DNA of 64,000 nt from Beta vulgaris subsp. vulgaris. Lineage: Eukaryota; Streptophyta; Magnoliopsida; Caryophyllales; Amaranthaceae. Below, one piece after another: positions 55,186-64,000 of this stretch. The stretch is from assembly GCF_026745355.1 (NCBI RefSeq), contig NC_079206.1, positions 43,335,104-43,399,103 on the forward strand, read 5' to 3'. Both the position numbers and the translations under genes were made by a program. Each line of letters begins with the position of its first letter. Position 1 is the stretch's first letter. The notes beneath the pieces were generated by a model, which saw nothing but the letters and a program-made list of their open reading frames with translations, had not been told where the DNA came from and made no database searches.

Positions 55186-57657
55186 TATAACACCCCTGAA
55201 TTTCGAGTGATTAATTAAATTAAATAATATTAAAATTCATAGAAAATTCGGCAAAGTTCCGTTTGAAAAATGGACTGCCTAAAATTTAATTTAGGACTGG
55301 CGTCCGAATTTTAAACCTGTTTCAACAAATCAGCAATCCAAAATCTAAATTCCCAACAACTCCACCTATTTCAAATACCAACGAAATTCCTGTATAACTA
55401 CTCGAAATCCAAACGTGTTATCCCACGATTATTATGAGAATAATCGCTAAGGAAGAACTACCTGCACCAAAACTAAACTAAATCTTATTTTAAACTATTA
55501 CAACCCAGCCGAATAAAGATTTAGGTGGATTAATATTTACAACCCTAAGTCTCAAAATATTGATTATATATAAGAAATGCACCAGGAACTATTATAACTA
55601 TATTTACGCAAAACTAGTTGACGTTGCTCTCCACCCATACCCCGACTCTAAGCCTTCATGTACCTGCATATATCAAGCATGTAGTATCACCAAACAAGCT
55701 GAGAAAGATTCAATACTGTAAAGCCAAATACATGTGCAGGTAGGATGCATCAATTATATCCTACAAATCATTCACTTTTGCAACCCCAATACTAAATAAA
55801 ACATTGTAAAACATTTTTCTTCATTTCTTTTCCAAACCAAATAGTTTTCTATTTTCTCTGCTAAAATAGTTTCTTTCAGAATCTTAGAATCATAAATCTA
55901 TGGAACGGAACGAACATTATTTCCCATTGGGCTAGCTAGGCCCTCTTGGTAACTATTAGACAAAGACTCCTAGTGTGCACACCCCTCAAACGGTCAAACC
56001 GTAGCAGAAGATCTAAGTCTGAGGTACTGATCAACGTACCCCCAACTATTCTGTAATGTCGAGACAATCCCGACAAAGTTCCAATTCCTTGAGACACCAT
56101 GAAGGCAATCCCAACAGTTTAAAAAACATAAAACTATCCATAAATCTTTTCTGTAACTATTCTATAATTCAAGGTTTGAAAACAAACTATCCGTATTAGG
56201 AGGAACATCCTCTTATCCAAACCAATCTCAACTCAAGAGAGATACATACCTTTATAATCTTTTCTCGTAAATATGAAAGTTTTAGTTGAAATCTTATCTT
56301 TTGTAGACCTCTCTCATAACTCTTAAAGATTTGAGTAAGGAATCTTACCTTTTAAACTATATCAAATCAACTAGCTCAGTCAATACGACTCCTCAATGAA
56401 ACCGGAATCTACAATATAAATGTGTGTACTTCGTAAGTAAAAGACTTGGATACAACTAACTCTAGTTCACAAAGCCATCAATCTTTTCTAATTTCACATA
56501 AAACATCAAACAACATATCATGTTCTTTTACCATATAAATGACTTTCATGTTCTAACGTCTAAATCAAACCGTGTAAGTCAAACATAAAACCCTTACCCA
56601 ATTAATCAAAATCATCTTACTTTATATGAAATCAACATTAAAGAATCATATGTTCATATGGTAACTCAAAAGTTCATTATGAAACAATTATATGAAAAAG
56701 TAGAGTTTTAAAATCAACTATATGAAATATGAAATTTGAACAGAAACTTAATATGAGCATAACTTTCTCCTACGAAGTCCAAATCAAGCGTTTCTTGAGC
56801 CTATATTGAGTAAAATTTCAATACGAACAACTTTTGTGAAATAGTATTTTTGCTAAAAATACCCGTAAATTGCCTAAAAATGCAAAATACGAACCTGAAC
56901 TGGTAATTTTACGAATTACAGCACACTATATTCACTTGAACACAAGCTTCCTACTATTCTAAACTAACTATTAAATTCATGAATGAACATTCAACTCAAT
57001 AAATTCCATACTCAAACTCTAAAAATCAAAAACCCCAATTCAATTTCAATCTAAAAACCCTAACTTCATAATTTTAAAAGAAAACATAAATTAGTTGAGG
57101 AATTCATCTTACCCACTAATAGAGAAGATTGGGGATGAAAAATAACTTGCAAACGCCCCTAATTCGAGCACTAAATGCTCCAAATTAAAGCAACGACGAC
57201 CCCCTTTGCTCTCCCTTGTGCCGCCTACTTCTATGGTGTCACCTCTAGTGGCGGTTGTGGTTGTGTCGTTGGCAACGGTGGTGGTTGTGTGATGAAGGAA
57301 GAATGTTAAAGATTTTTGAGAGAAGAAGATGGTGAAGATGGTGAAGATGGTGAAAATGTTGAACGGTGGTGAAGCACTGTTATGAAATGTCATTCTTTTG
57401 TTTGTTATATTTTTTTTCTTTCCTTTTTCTTTTCTTGTTTTATTTTTCCCTTTTCCCCCTTCTTACATATAGTGAATATATTTCCTCTTATTACTGTTAT
57501 TAATTAAATTACTTACTAAACTTGTCCCACTATAAGCATATAAATTATTTACAAAATAATTCCTAATGATAAATGAATTTAATTATTAAATAAACTAAAA
57601 TATATAATATAGTTAATAAAATAAATAATAAAATGTTTCAAAAATCGGGGTGTTACA
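55186..57657 (-). repeat. 5' LTR of the chromovirus
   Basis: This 2,472-bp LTR lacks the insertions of the other copy and therefore serves as the internal reference for them. It starts TATAACACCCCTGAATT and ends AATCGGGGTGTTACA on the plus strand; the TA in place of TG at the start is shared with the other LTR. Confidence 0.94.
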
Positions 57658-57662
57658 ATCTG

Positions 57663-58131
57663 CAAGGCCTGCTGACTGACAAAGGGAAGGTGTCCTTCGA
57701 AAAGAATCCTGCCAAGCCAATTCCGCGCGCGTCACCGACGCACGTAAAGGTAATTAACGTGATTTCAGGTGGATCTAATGTATGTGGACTAACGTATTCT
57801 GCAGCCAAAAGGCTAGCAAGACCCCCTGGTCAGCCGTTCATAAGTCTTGCAGGTCCGAAGAAGAGGGCAGGCTGGAAGCAATGGCGATCACCTTCGATGA
57901 CGATGACGTATGTGAGGCAGAATATCATGATGGCTTAGTCATATCCTTAACCGTCAGTAATTGCTTGTTGAATCGAGTGTTGGTCGACGGAGGCAGTTCA
58001 GCCAACATCATCTTTAAGAGCGCCCTCGAAGGTATGGGATTGTGTGAAAAAGATATTACTAAAAAATCCGTTGTTTTAGTTGGTTTCAGTGGAGAGGCCC
58101 AACATACTGTCGGAGAGATCACACTACCAAC
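57663..58131 (+). pseudogene. Tat-type Gag end and protease, first part
   Basis: Reading resumes QGLLTDKGKVSFEKNP in the frame left at 30617. A shift near 57850 leads into 57782-58177, which holds TVSNCLLNRVLVDGGSSANI. Here DGGSS is the form of the aspartic protease active-site motif used by Tat elements. ALEGMGLCEKDI and GFSGEAQHTVGEITLPT follow. The frame is cut at 58131 by the first hAT MITE and continues at 60816. Confidence 0.87.
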
Positions 58132-58664
58132 TAGGGGTGTAAGTTATTCGGATAAAATCCAATCCAATCCAATCTAATCCGAATTAGTAATTTGGATTGG
58201 ATTCGGATTGAGATTTTTTGAAAAGTTGGATTTTCGGATCGAATTGGATTGAGGGTAATTGGATCCAAAAATCCAATATAACCGAATAGTAATATACCTT
58301 GTATTATGTAACTGGATTGGGCTTAAGTATTTAACTGATTTTTTATTATAAAAAAAACTATTCCATAGCCCAATACACATAGCACTTCAATCCTTCCCCT
58401 AAAACACTAACTGCACTTAATTCCTCATTTCCTAGATCTAGTAGGCTTCTGTTGTGCGTAATTTATTTCATCGAAAAACTAGAGTTTTAAAAAAATCGGA
58501 TTTTCGGATCGAATCCAATCTAGAGTATGAAATTTCGGATTGGATTGGATCGGATTCAAACCCTAATTGATTTGGATTCGGATTGAAAAATTGAAATCCA
58601 AATTTTATTCGGGTCGGATTGGATTAGGCCCTAATCCAAACCGCACACCGAACTTTCACCCCTA
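58132..58664. mobile_element. hAT-type MITE 1, 533 bp
   Basis: Ends are TAGGGGTGTAAGTT and, inverted, TAGGGGTGAAAGTT. The 8-bp direct repeats CTACCAAC lie at 58124-58131 and 58665-58672; 8 bp is the hAT TSD length. The interior is dominated by GGATTGGATT/AATCCAATCC words in both orientations, which can pair over most of the length. There is no coding capacity. Confidence 0.87.
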
Positions 58665-58672
58665 CTACCAAC

Positions 58673-60807
58673 TAGGGGTGAAAGTTATTCGAATCAATTT
58701 CAAAATCCAATCCGAATTTGTAATTCGGATCGGACTTTAACTGTGTTCGGATTGAGATATTTTGAAAAATTGGATTTTCGGATCGGATTGGATTGAGGGT
58801 AATTGGATCCAAAAATCCAATATAACCGAATAGTGATATGCATTGTATTATGTATCTGAATTGGTTTAAGTGTTTCTCGTCAAAAAAAAAAAAATGAATT
58901 GGTTTAAGTGCTTAAATGATTTTCTTTATATAAAAAAAGCCTAGTCATAGCCTAGTAGGCGTAGCTTTTCAAACCTTCCCCTAAAACCCTAACAACACTC
59001 AATTCCTCATTTCTAAATCTACCAGGCTGCTATTGTGATTAATTTATTTCATTGAAAAACTAGAGTTTTAAAAAATTGGATTTTTGGATCGGATCCAACA
59101 CTAGTAGAATAAATGCTATTTGCTGCGGTAATATTGCTGCGGTTTTACCTATACACAGCAATAAACCACGTAAAAAAAAAAGTAAAATCGAAAATTAACA
59201 TATTGTTGCGGTTCTGGGCCAAAACCGCAGCAATAGATATCAACGATAGATTTTCAAAATTATGTAACCAAAAATATTGCTGCGGTTTCTTTACAAAACC
59301 ACAGCAATATATTAAAATATAATATTTAAATATTAAAATCTAATATTTTAATATATTGCTGCGGTTTTTTAAAGAAACCGCAGCAATATAAATCACGCTA
59401 ACATAAAGGCGCGCTACCAAAGCCTTTCTATCACTTCTTTCTCACTAAACACTAAACCAAACCTTATACTCTCCCTTCACCCTCACTCCGCGTCTCACTC
59501 CGCGCCTCCCTCAAAACCAAACCCTACCCTCTCACTTCTCCCTCAAACCGCGCCTCCCTCACCCCTCACTCCTGCGCCTCCCTCACTAAACCCTAAACGA
59601 AAAAAAATCTGACCTCTCATGCGATCTCTCTCCTCAATCAGATCTTTGTGTATAATGACAGTCGTTCTTTGTTGTTCGTCGTTCTTCGTCCTTCGTCGTT
59701 CGTTGTTCTTCGTCATTGCTCTCCATCAACCGTGCTTCTTCGTCGTTCTTCTTTAATGGTGGCCTTCTTCATCAGTCTTCGTTGGCCGTTTTGCCTCCTT
59801 TCAGATCGAGTATCTTCGTCGACCGTTCTCCCTTCTTCGTCGACCGTTCTTCCTTCTTCGTTGTTATCGGTTTGTCGTTCGGTTTCGTCGGATTAATGGC
59901 GGCCGTTCTTCATCACCCTTCACTTCTCCTTCGTCGTTCTTTTTTTTTTTCTGTTTTTTAATTGTTTCAAATTTGTTTATTTTTTAGTTTTTTTAATAAT
60001 TACATATCGGTTTTTTTTTTTATTATTATTTTAGATCTATTTTTTCGATTTTCAGATGTAATGTTGAATTTGTGTTTTTATTTTTTTTGTGTATGTGTTA
60101 GAATTAATGTTAAGCTTTTTATTATAATGTTAAGTTTGTCTTCATTTTTTTCAATTCTACTAATGGTATTGTGTATATAGCTCAAAGTTGTGTAAGCCCT
60201 ATAAACTGGTATTTTTTTTTAATTTTGCTTTTCTATTTTACATTTTATTCTTTTGTAATATTGATGTAATTAAATTTTTCATCTTTATATATTAATGAAC
60301 ATTTTATCTTCAGTTTGTCTGCAAATTTAATGGATAGTGAATATGTTAGTTGTTTGGTTTTGATATTTCAAATTTAATTGGCAAATGCAAAAAAAATATT
60401 TTTTTGTACTAGGACATATTGCTGAGGTTTTGGTCAAAAACCGCAGCAATATACTGGATTTTTTGTGATATAAAATAATAATATTGCTGCGGTTTTTTGC
60501 TAGAAACCGCAGCAATATGTTAAAATATTGCTACGGTTAAAAACCGCAGCAATATAATATTTACCTATTGTTGCGCCCTTAATTGTTGCGCGCCAAAAAC
60601 CGCAAGAATAGGCCACTTTTTTACCGCAGCAAATAGCATTTATTCTACTAGTGCAATCTAGAGTATGAAAATTCGGATTTGGATTGGATTGGATTCGATT
60701 CAAACTCTACTTGGTTTAGATTCGGATTGGAAAACTGAAATCCAAATTTTGTTCGGATCGGATTGGATTAGGCCCTAATCCAAACCATACATCAACTTTC
60801 ACCCCTA
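58673..60807. mobile_element. hAT-type MITE 2, holding a CACTA element
   Basis: Ends TAGGGGTGAAAGTTATTCG and inverted TAGGGGTGAAAGTTGATG match MITE 1. The left TSD is the same CTACCAAC (58665-58672) that ends MITE 1. The right flank is CTACGACC (60808-60815), a 6 of 8 match. Without the CACTA element at 59099-60653 and its TSD it is about 577 bp. Confidence 0.85.
59099..60653. mobile_element. Non-autonomous CACTA element, 1,555 bp
   Basis: Perfect 33-bp TIRs start CACTAGTAGAATAAATGC (59099-59131 and 60621-60653), and the TSD is CAA (59096-59098 and 60654-60656). About a dozen copies of ATTGCTGCGGTTT or its inverse lie at 59126-59395 and 60415-60600, many as back-to-back hairpins. The middle holds a C-rich stretch and a TTCGTCGTTC-rich stretch but no transposase. 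Perfect TIRs suggest a fairly recent insertion. Confidence 0.93.
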
Positions 60808-60815
60808 CTACGACC

Positions 60816-61094
60816 AACGCTAGCCAAAGGCGTCAACTTGCCAACCAGATTCAATGTCGTGGATTGCCCGTCTTCCTACAACATCATCCTCGGAACCCCA
60901 TGGATCCATAATTGAAGGTATTCCCTTCAACCTATCACTAGACCTTGAAGTTTCCTACCAAATGGGGCATCCAAGAAATAAAGGGCGAGCAGAAGTCCGC
61001 ACGAAAATGCTACAGCTCATCGCTCAAACCGCCAAAGGCGTCAATCTAGCAATTAACGGATGGATCAGCGCCCGACGAACAAAACATAGACAAA
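60816..61094 (+). pseudogene. Tat-type protease end and RT linker
   Basis: Past the MITEs the reading LAKGVNLPTRFNVVDCPSSY then NIILGTPWIHN continues the protease. The ILG-x-PW end of the retropepsin fold is clear, followed by a stop at about 60913. The 60910-61094 linker is broken by several stops. A QPPKASI-type segment repeats the word CCGCCAAAGGCGTCAATCTAG, similar to CTAGCCAAAGGCGTCAACTTG about 200 bases earlier. Confidence 0.75.
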
Positions 61095-61904
61095 GTGACG
61101 CTTGATCCAGCCGTTCCAGACCATGTCGTTCGGATCGGAGCGGCGTTGTCGCCAGAAATGCGAAGTCAGGTAATTGAACTTTTGAAAGCTAATAAAGATG
61201 GTTTTACTTGGTCCCATGAAGATATGACAGGTATAAGTCCAGATGTCATTACGCACAAACTCAACGTCGATCCTGATCATAAGCCGGTAAAGTAGAAACG
61301 ACGGAAGTTTGCACCGGAGCAAAACCAAATCATCAAAGACGAGGTCCGAAAATTGATCGACGCCGGAAAGATACGCGAGGTACAATACCCAGAATGGCTG
61401 GCTAATGTCGTGGTCGTGAGCAAAAAAAATGGAAAGTGGAGGGTCTGTATCGATTTCACGGACTTAAACAAGGCTTGCCCCAAGGATTCGTTTCCCCTTC
61501 CACACATAGACGTGATGGTCGAAGGGACATCAGGGCACGAGATCTTGACGTTCATGGATGCATACTCTGGGTACAATCAAATCTTGATGCACCCCGACGA
61601 TCAGGAAAAAACAGCATTCGTCACCGACAAAGGTATATTTTGCTATAAAGTTATGCCGTTTGGATTGAAAAATGCAGGTGTCACATATCAACGATTGGTC
61701 AATCAAATGTTCAAAGACCAATTGGGCGACACGATGGAAATATATATTGACGATATGCTCGTGAAGTCTAAGCAAGCGAAAGATCACATCCAGCACATGT
61801 CAGAGACTTTCGACGTCCTTCGCAAATATGGTATGAAACTAAATCCCGCTAAGTGTACGTTTGGAGTTGCTGCAGGAAAATTTCTAGGGTATATCGTGAT
61901 GTAA
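61095..61904 (+). pseudogene. Tat-type reverse transcriptase
   Basis: Frame 61095-61295 has DGFTWSHEDMTGISPDVITH. After a stop at 61293, frame 61353-61904 gives EWLANVVVVSKKNGKWRVCI, DFTDLNKACPKDSFPLPHID, DAYSGYNQILMHPDDQEKTA and the intact catalytic IYIDDMLVKS at about 61741-61770. Plant Tat/Ogre elements share this wording. The domain is nearly complete and ends with a stop at 61904 in GKFLGYIVM. Confidence 0.94.
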
Positions 61905-62560
61905 CGAGAGATCGAAGCCAGCCCAGACCAAATAAGAGCACTCATCAACATCCAATCCCCGAGGAATGTCAAAGAAGTGCAGAAACTAACTGGACGCGTA
62001 GCTGCTCTAAATCGTTTCATATCCAGGTCGTCAGAGAAGTGTCATTTATTCTACGACGTGTTGTGAAAAAATAAAGGCTTCGACTGGTCGCAACAACACG
62101 AAGTCACATTGTAAGCGCTCAAGAAATACCTCGCGTCACCTCCATTGTTGTCAAAGCCTTGTGAAGGAGAGACGTTATAACTTTATTTGGCTGTGAGTGG
62201 CGTATCCGTCAGCGCAGTTCTGACACGAGAAGCAGAAAGCCAACAACTCCCGATCTATTACGTCAGTAAGTCTCTGCTAGACGCAGAGACCAGGTATTCC
62301 TCTTTAGAAAACTCATTTTAGCAATAATAGTCGCTGTTAAAAAACTTAGACATTATTTTAAAACGCATACTGTTGACGTTATGACTAATTACCCTGTAAA
62401 ATTTGTCTTACGACGACCTGAGTTAACAGGACGCATGAGAAAATGGGCGATAGCGCTCAGTGGATACGATATCCAGTACCGCCCCAGAACCGCCATTAAG
62501 TCGCAAGCATTGGCAGATTTTGTGGCAGACTTTAGCCTAGAGCTAGAGAAGCTAGCGAAC
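61905..62560 (+). pseudogene. Tat-type connection and first RNase H
   Basis: The frame continues REIEASPDQIRALINIQSPR and VQKLTGRVAALNRFISRSSE. The RNase H region follows: YLAVSGVSVSAVLTREAESQ, IYYVSKSLLDAETRYSSL and, after a shift near 62320, HYFKTHTVDVMTNYPVKFVL and GYDIQYRPRTAIKSQALADF. The first catalytic Asp is already lost in most Tat elements. Several stops lie at about 62065-62180. Confidence 0.88.
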
Positions 62561-62574
62561 GATGAAGTCAGACA

Positions 62575-63277
62575 AATTAACCATATTGACCATGAACCTT
62601 GGATTTTATTTGTGGACAGATCATCTAACTTTTGTGGTGCAGGTCTAGGTATTGTGCAAAACTCGCCACAAGGGGACAAGGTGGTATGAGCCATCTATTG
62701 CGAGTTCAGAGCAACGAATAACGAAGCCGAATACGAAGTGCTAATAGCAGGAATGGCCTTAGCAGGAGACTTGGGGCCAAAAGTGCTAAAAGTCTACAAC
62801 GATTCACTGTTAATAGTCAGCCAAATCAAAGGAGAATTCGCTACAAAAAAGTCCAAAATGGCATTGTACTTAGAGATAGCTCAGCAAAAGAGTAAAATGT
62901 TTAACCCGTTTGATATCTTGCAGATCCCAAGAGACCAGAATACCCAAGTAGACGTATTAGCCAATCTCGGCTCTTCCTTGAGAGACATATCATTCACCTC
63001 CGTGCCCATAGTCCATTTGGCGAGTCCAGTAGTCACCAAAGACGCTAACATAATCTTCGCTACGACGGAGGAGCGCGCCCAAGTTAACGACGAAGACAAC
63101 CTTGCTGCTAACAACAGCGACGCAAACGGCGATGGAGACGTCGTAACAACGAACGATCATAGCCATGAGGAGGTAAGTATCAGTTCAACAAAACCATTTT
63201 ACGATTACCTCACAAACGATGTACTTCGAGCAGACAAGAGGCGCGCCGAATCCGCTTCAAGGCGTCAAGATACGTAA
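62575..63277 (+). pseudogene. Second, plant-type RNase H of the Tat element
   Basis: WILFVDRSSNFCGAGLGIVQ opens a second RNase H fold, with FVDRSS where active copies have an Asp-Gly/Ser-Ser start. A stop follows at 62687, then NNEAEYEVLIAGMALAGDLG (catalytic Glu) and VYNDSLLIVSQIKGEF (catalytic Asp), and FDILQIPRDQNTQVDVLANL. Two RNase H domains in series mark the Tat/Ogre branch. The tail to 63277 is a charged linker to integrase. Confidence 0.9.
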
Positions 63278-63288
63278 TCATCCAGGGG

Positions 63289-64000
63289 GTGATGTTTAAA
63301 AAGTCAGTCGCAGGCCCCTACTTGTGTTATTTGGAAAAGAATCAGTGGGATAAAGTCTTGGAAGATGTGCATGAAGGAACCTATGGAAATCACTCAGGAG
63401 GACGCAGTCTACCCAATAGAGCCTTATGCGTGGGTTACTATTGGCCAATGATGAAAAAGGACGCTATTAGGTATGTCACCAAGTGCGATAGCTATCAGCG
63501 ACACGCAGGTATGACACATAAACCCTATGAAATTTTACATCCTTCTTTAACCCCATGGCCTTTCATGAAATGGGGAATGAACATAGTTGGTAAACTACCT
63601 CCAGCCCTATGTCAGAGGGTCTTTATGTTGGCACTAATCGATTATTTTTCTAAATGGATAGAAGCAGATTCTTTTCAATAGGTGCGCGACAAAGAAGTGA
63701 TTTCTTATGTACACTAACATAATTTACAGGTTTGGTGTCCCATCTGAAATAATATGCGACAATGGGTCACAGTTTATTAGCGACAAGACGAAACACTTAT
63801 GCGACGAGTGGAACATTACATTGCTGACTTCAACGCTAAGGTATCCACAAGCTAATGGCCAAGCTAAGTCTAGCAACAAGACAGTCATTGACACCTTAAA
63901 GAAAGGACTCACAACGAAGAAAGGCAAGTGGGCAGAAGCGTTACCATCCATCTTGTGGGCGAATTGCACGACACCACGCACCGCGACAGGATAAACATCA
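63289..64000 (+). pseudogene. Tat-type integrase, cut by the window end
   Basis: The zinc-binding N-terminus reads HEGTYGNHSGGRSL and YWPMMKKDAIRYVTKCDSYQ. The core holds MKWGMNIVGKLPPA (the first catalytic Asp is Asn here), ALIDYFSKWIEADSFQ, a stop at 63679, RFGVPSEIICDNGSQFISDK (second Asp) and RYPQANGQAKSSNKTVIDTL. In the last the catalytic Glu position reads Lys, so this copy is inactive. The rest of integrase, the 3' region and the 3' LTR lie beyond 64000. Confidence 0.93.

Larger units (their letters stand above)
30618..57657 (-). mobile_element. Tekay-like chromovirus (Ty3/gypsy), 27 kb with nested insertions
   Basis: LTRs at 30618-35834 and 55186-57657 share ends TATAACACCCC and GGGGTGTTACA, and the 5-bp TSD ATCTG flanks the whole unit (30613-30617 and 57658-57662). 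Minus-strand gene order is Gag, protease, RT, RNase H, integrase, chromodomain-like tail, i.e. Ty3/gypsy chromovirus order. After subtracting five nested insertions (about 2.15, 0.57, 12.4, 0.6 and 1.1 kb) the element would be about 10 kb, a normal Tekay size. It split the gag of the Tat-type element. Confidence 0.95.

Noticed and set aside
59648..59961. 82- and 81-codon frames rich in Ser, Phe and Val in the CACTA mini-element
   Set aside because: They come from TTCGTCGTTC repeats; two overlapping frames are open at once and neither has a domain.

Overview
The window is plant nuclear DNA, AT-rich and probably from a eudicot. It is made almost entirely of transposable elements inserted into one another. 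I see no intact host gene and no rRNA gene, tRNA gene, CRISPR array or bacterial-type feature. All recognisable coding sequence is either retrotransposon or transposon sequence, mostly broken by stops and frameshifts, or small captured or decayed pieces of host genes. The organism call rests on the lineages present: Sirevirus-type Ty1/copia, Tekay-like chromovirus, Athila-like and Tat-like Ty3/gypsy, CACTA, hAT and Mutator-like elements, plus fragments of plant RIN2-like and MORC genes.

Left part (1-9226). A diverged LTR or leader of a Ty3-like element comes first (about 1-1880). A 3,535-bp CACTA element (2600-6134, TSD TAT) follows; it carries exon 1 of a RIN2-like E3 ubiquitin ligase gene and the C-terminal end of a Ulp1/C48-type protease. 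Next are a broken MORC ATPase fragment (6238-6454), a probable chromovirus LTR fragment, a second copy of part of the first LTR/leader (7955-8268), and the left part of a decayed hAT region.

Centre-left (9227-28520). A complete but decayed Sirevirus-type copia element on the minus strand (9227-20209, TSD CTCAC, both LTRs) is inserted next to a hAT transposase remnant (20930-22976). After that come a 352-bp Mutator-like MITE (24310-24661) and a minus-strand chromovirus LTR with its polypurine tract (24731-27321) and a truncated interior.

Right half (about 28520-64000). The outermost unit is a plus-strand Tat-type Ty3/gypsy element: LTR, PBS and gag at 28.5-30.6 kb, then protease, RT, two RNase H domains and integrase at 57.7-64 kb, running off the window. 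Its gag is split by a 27-kb minus-strand Tekay-like chromovirus complex (30618-57657, TSD ATCTG). The chromovirus integrase is split in turn by a minus-strand Athila-like element (37107-49478, TSD GTACG). The chromovirus also holds three solo LTRs (32292-34439, 50152-50756, 51128-52264) and a poly(A) retroposon (35132-35701). The Tat protease is split by two tandem hAT-type MITEs (58132-58664 and 58673-60807), and the second contains a non-autonomous CACTA element with perfect 33-bp TIRs (59099-60653). Most of these boundaries are fixed by target-site duplications, so the order of insertion can be read directly.

The most distinctive signals are the exon capture in the CACTA element, family-specific palindrome arrays in the Athila-like element (GCCCGAT/ATCGGGC) and the Sirevirus (TGTTCC/GGAACA), two hAT MITEs sharing a middle TSD, and a retroposon whose start codon lies in a 22-nt near-perfect hairpin.
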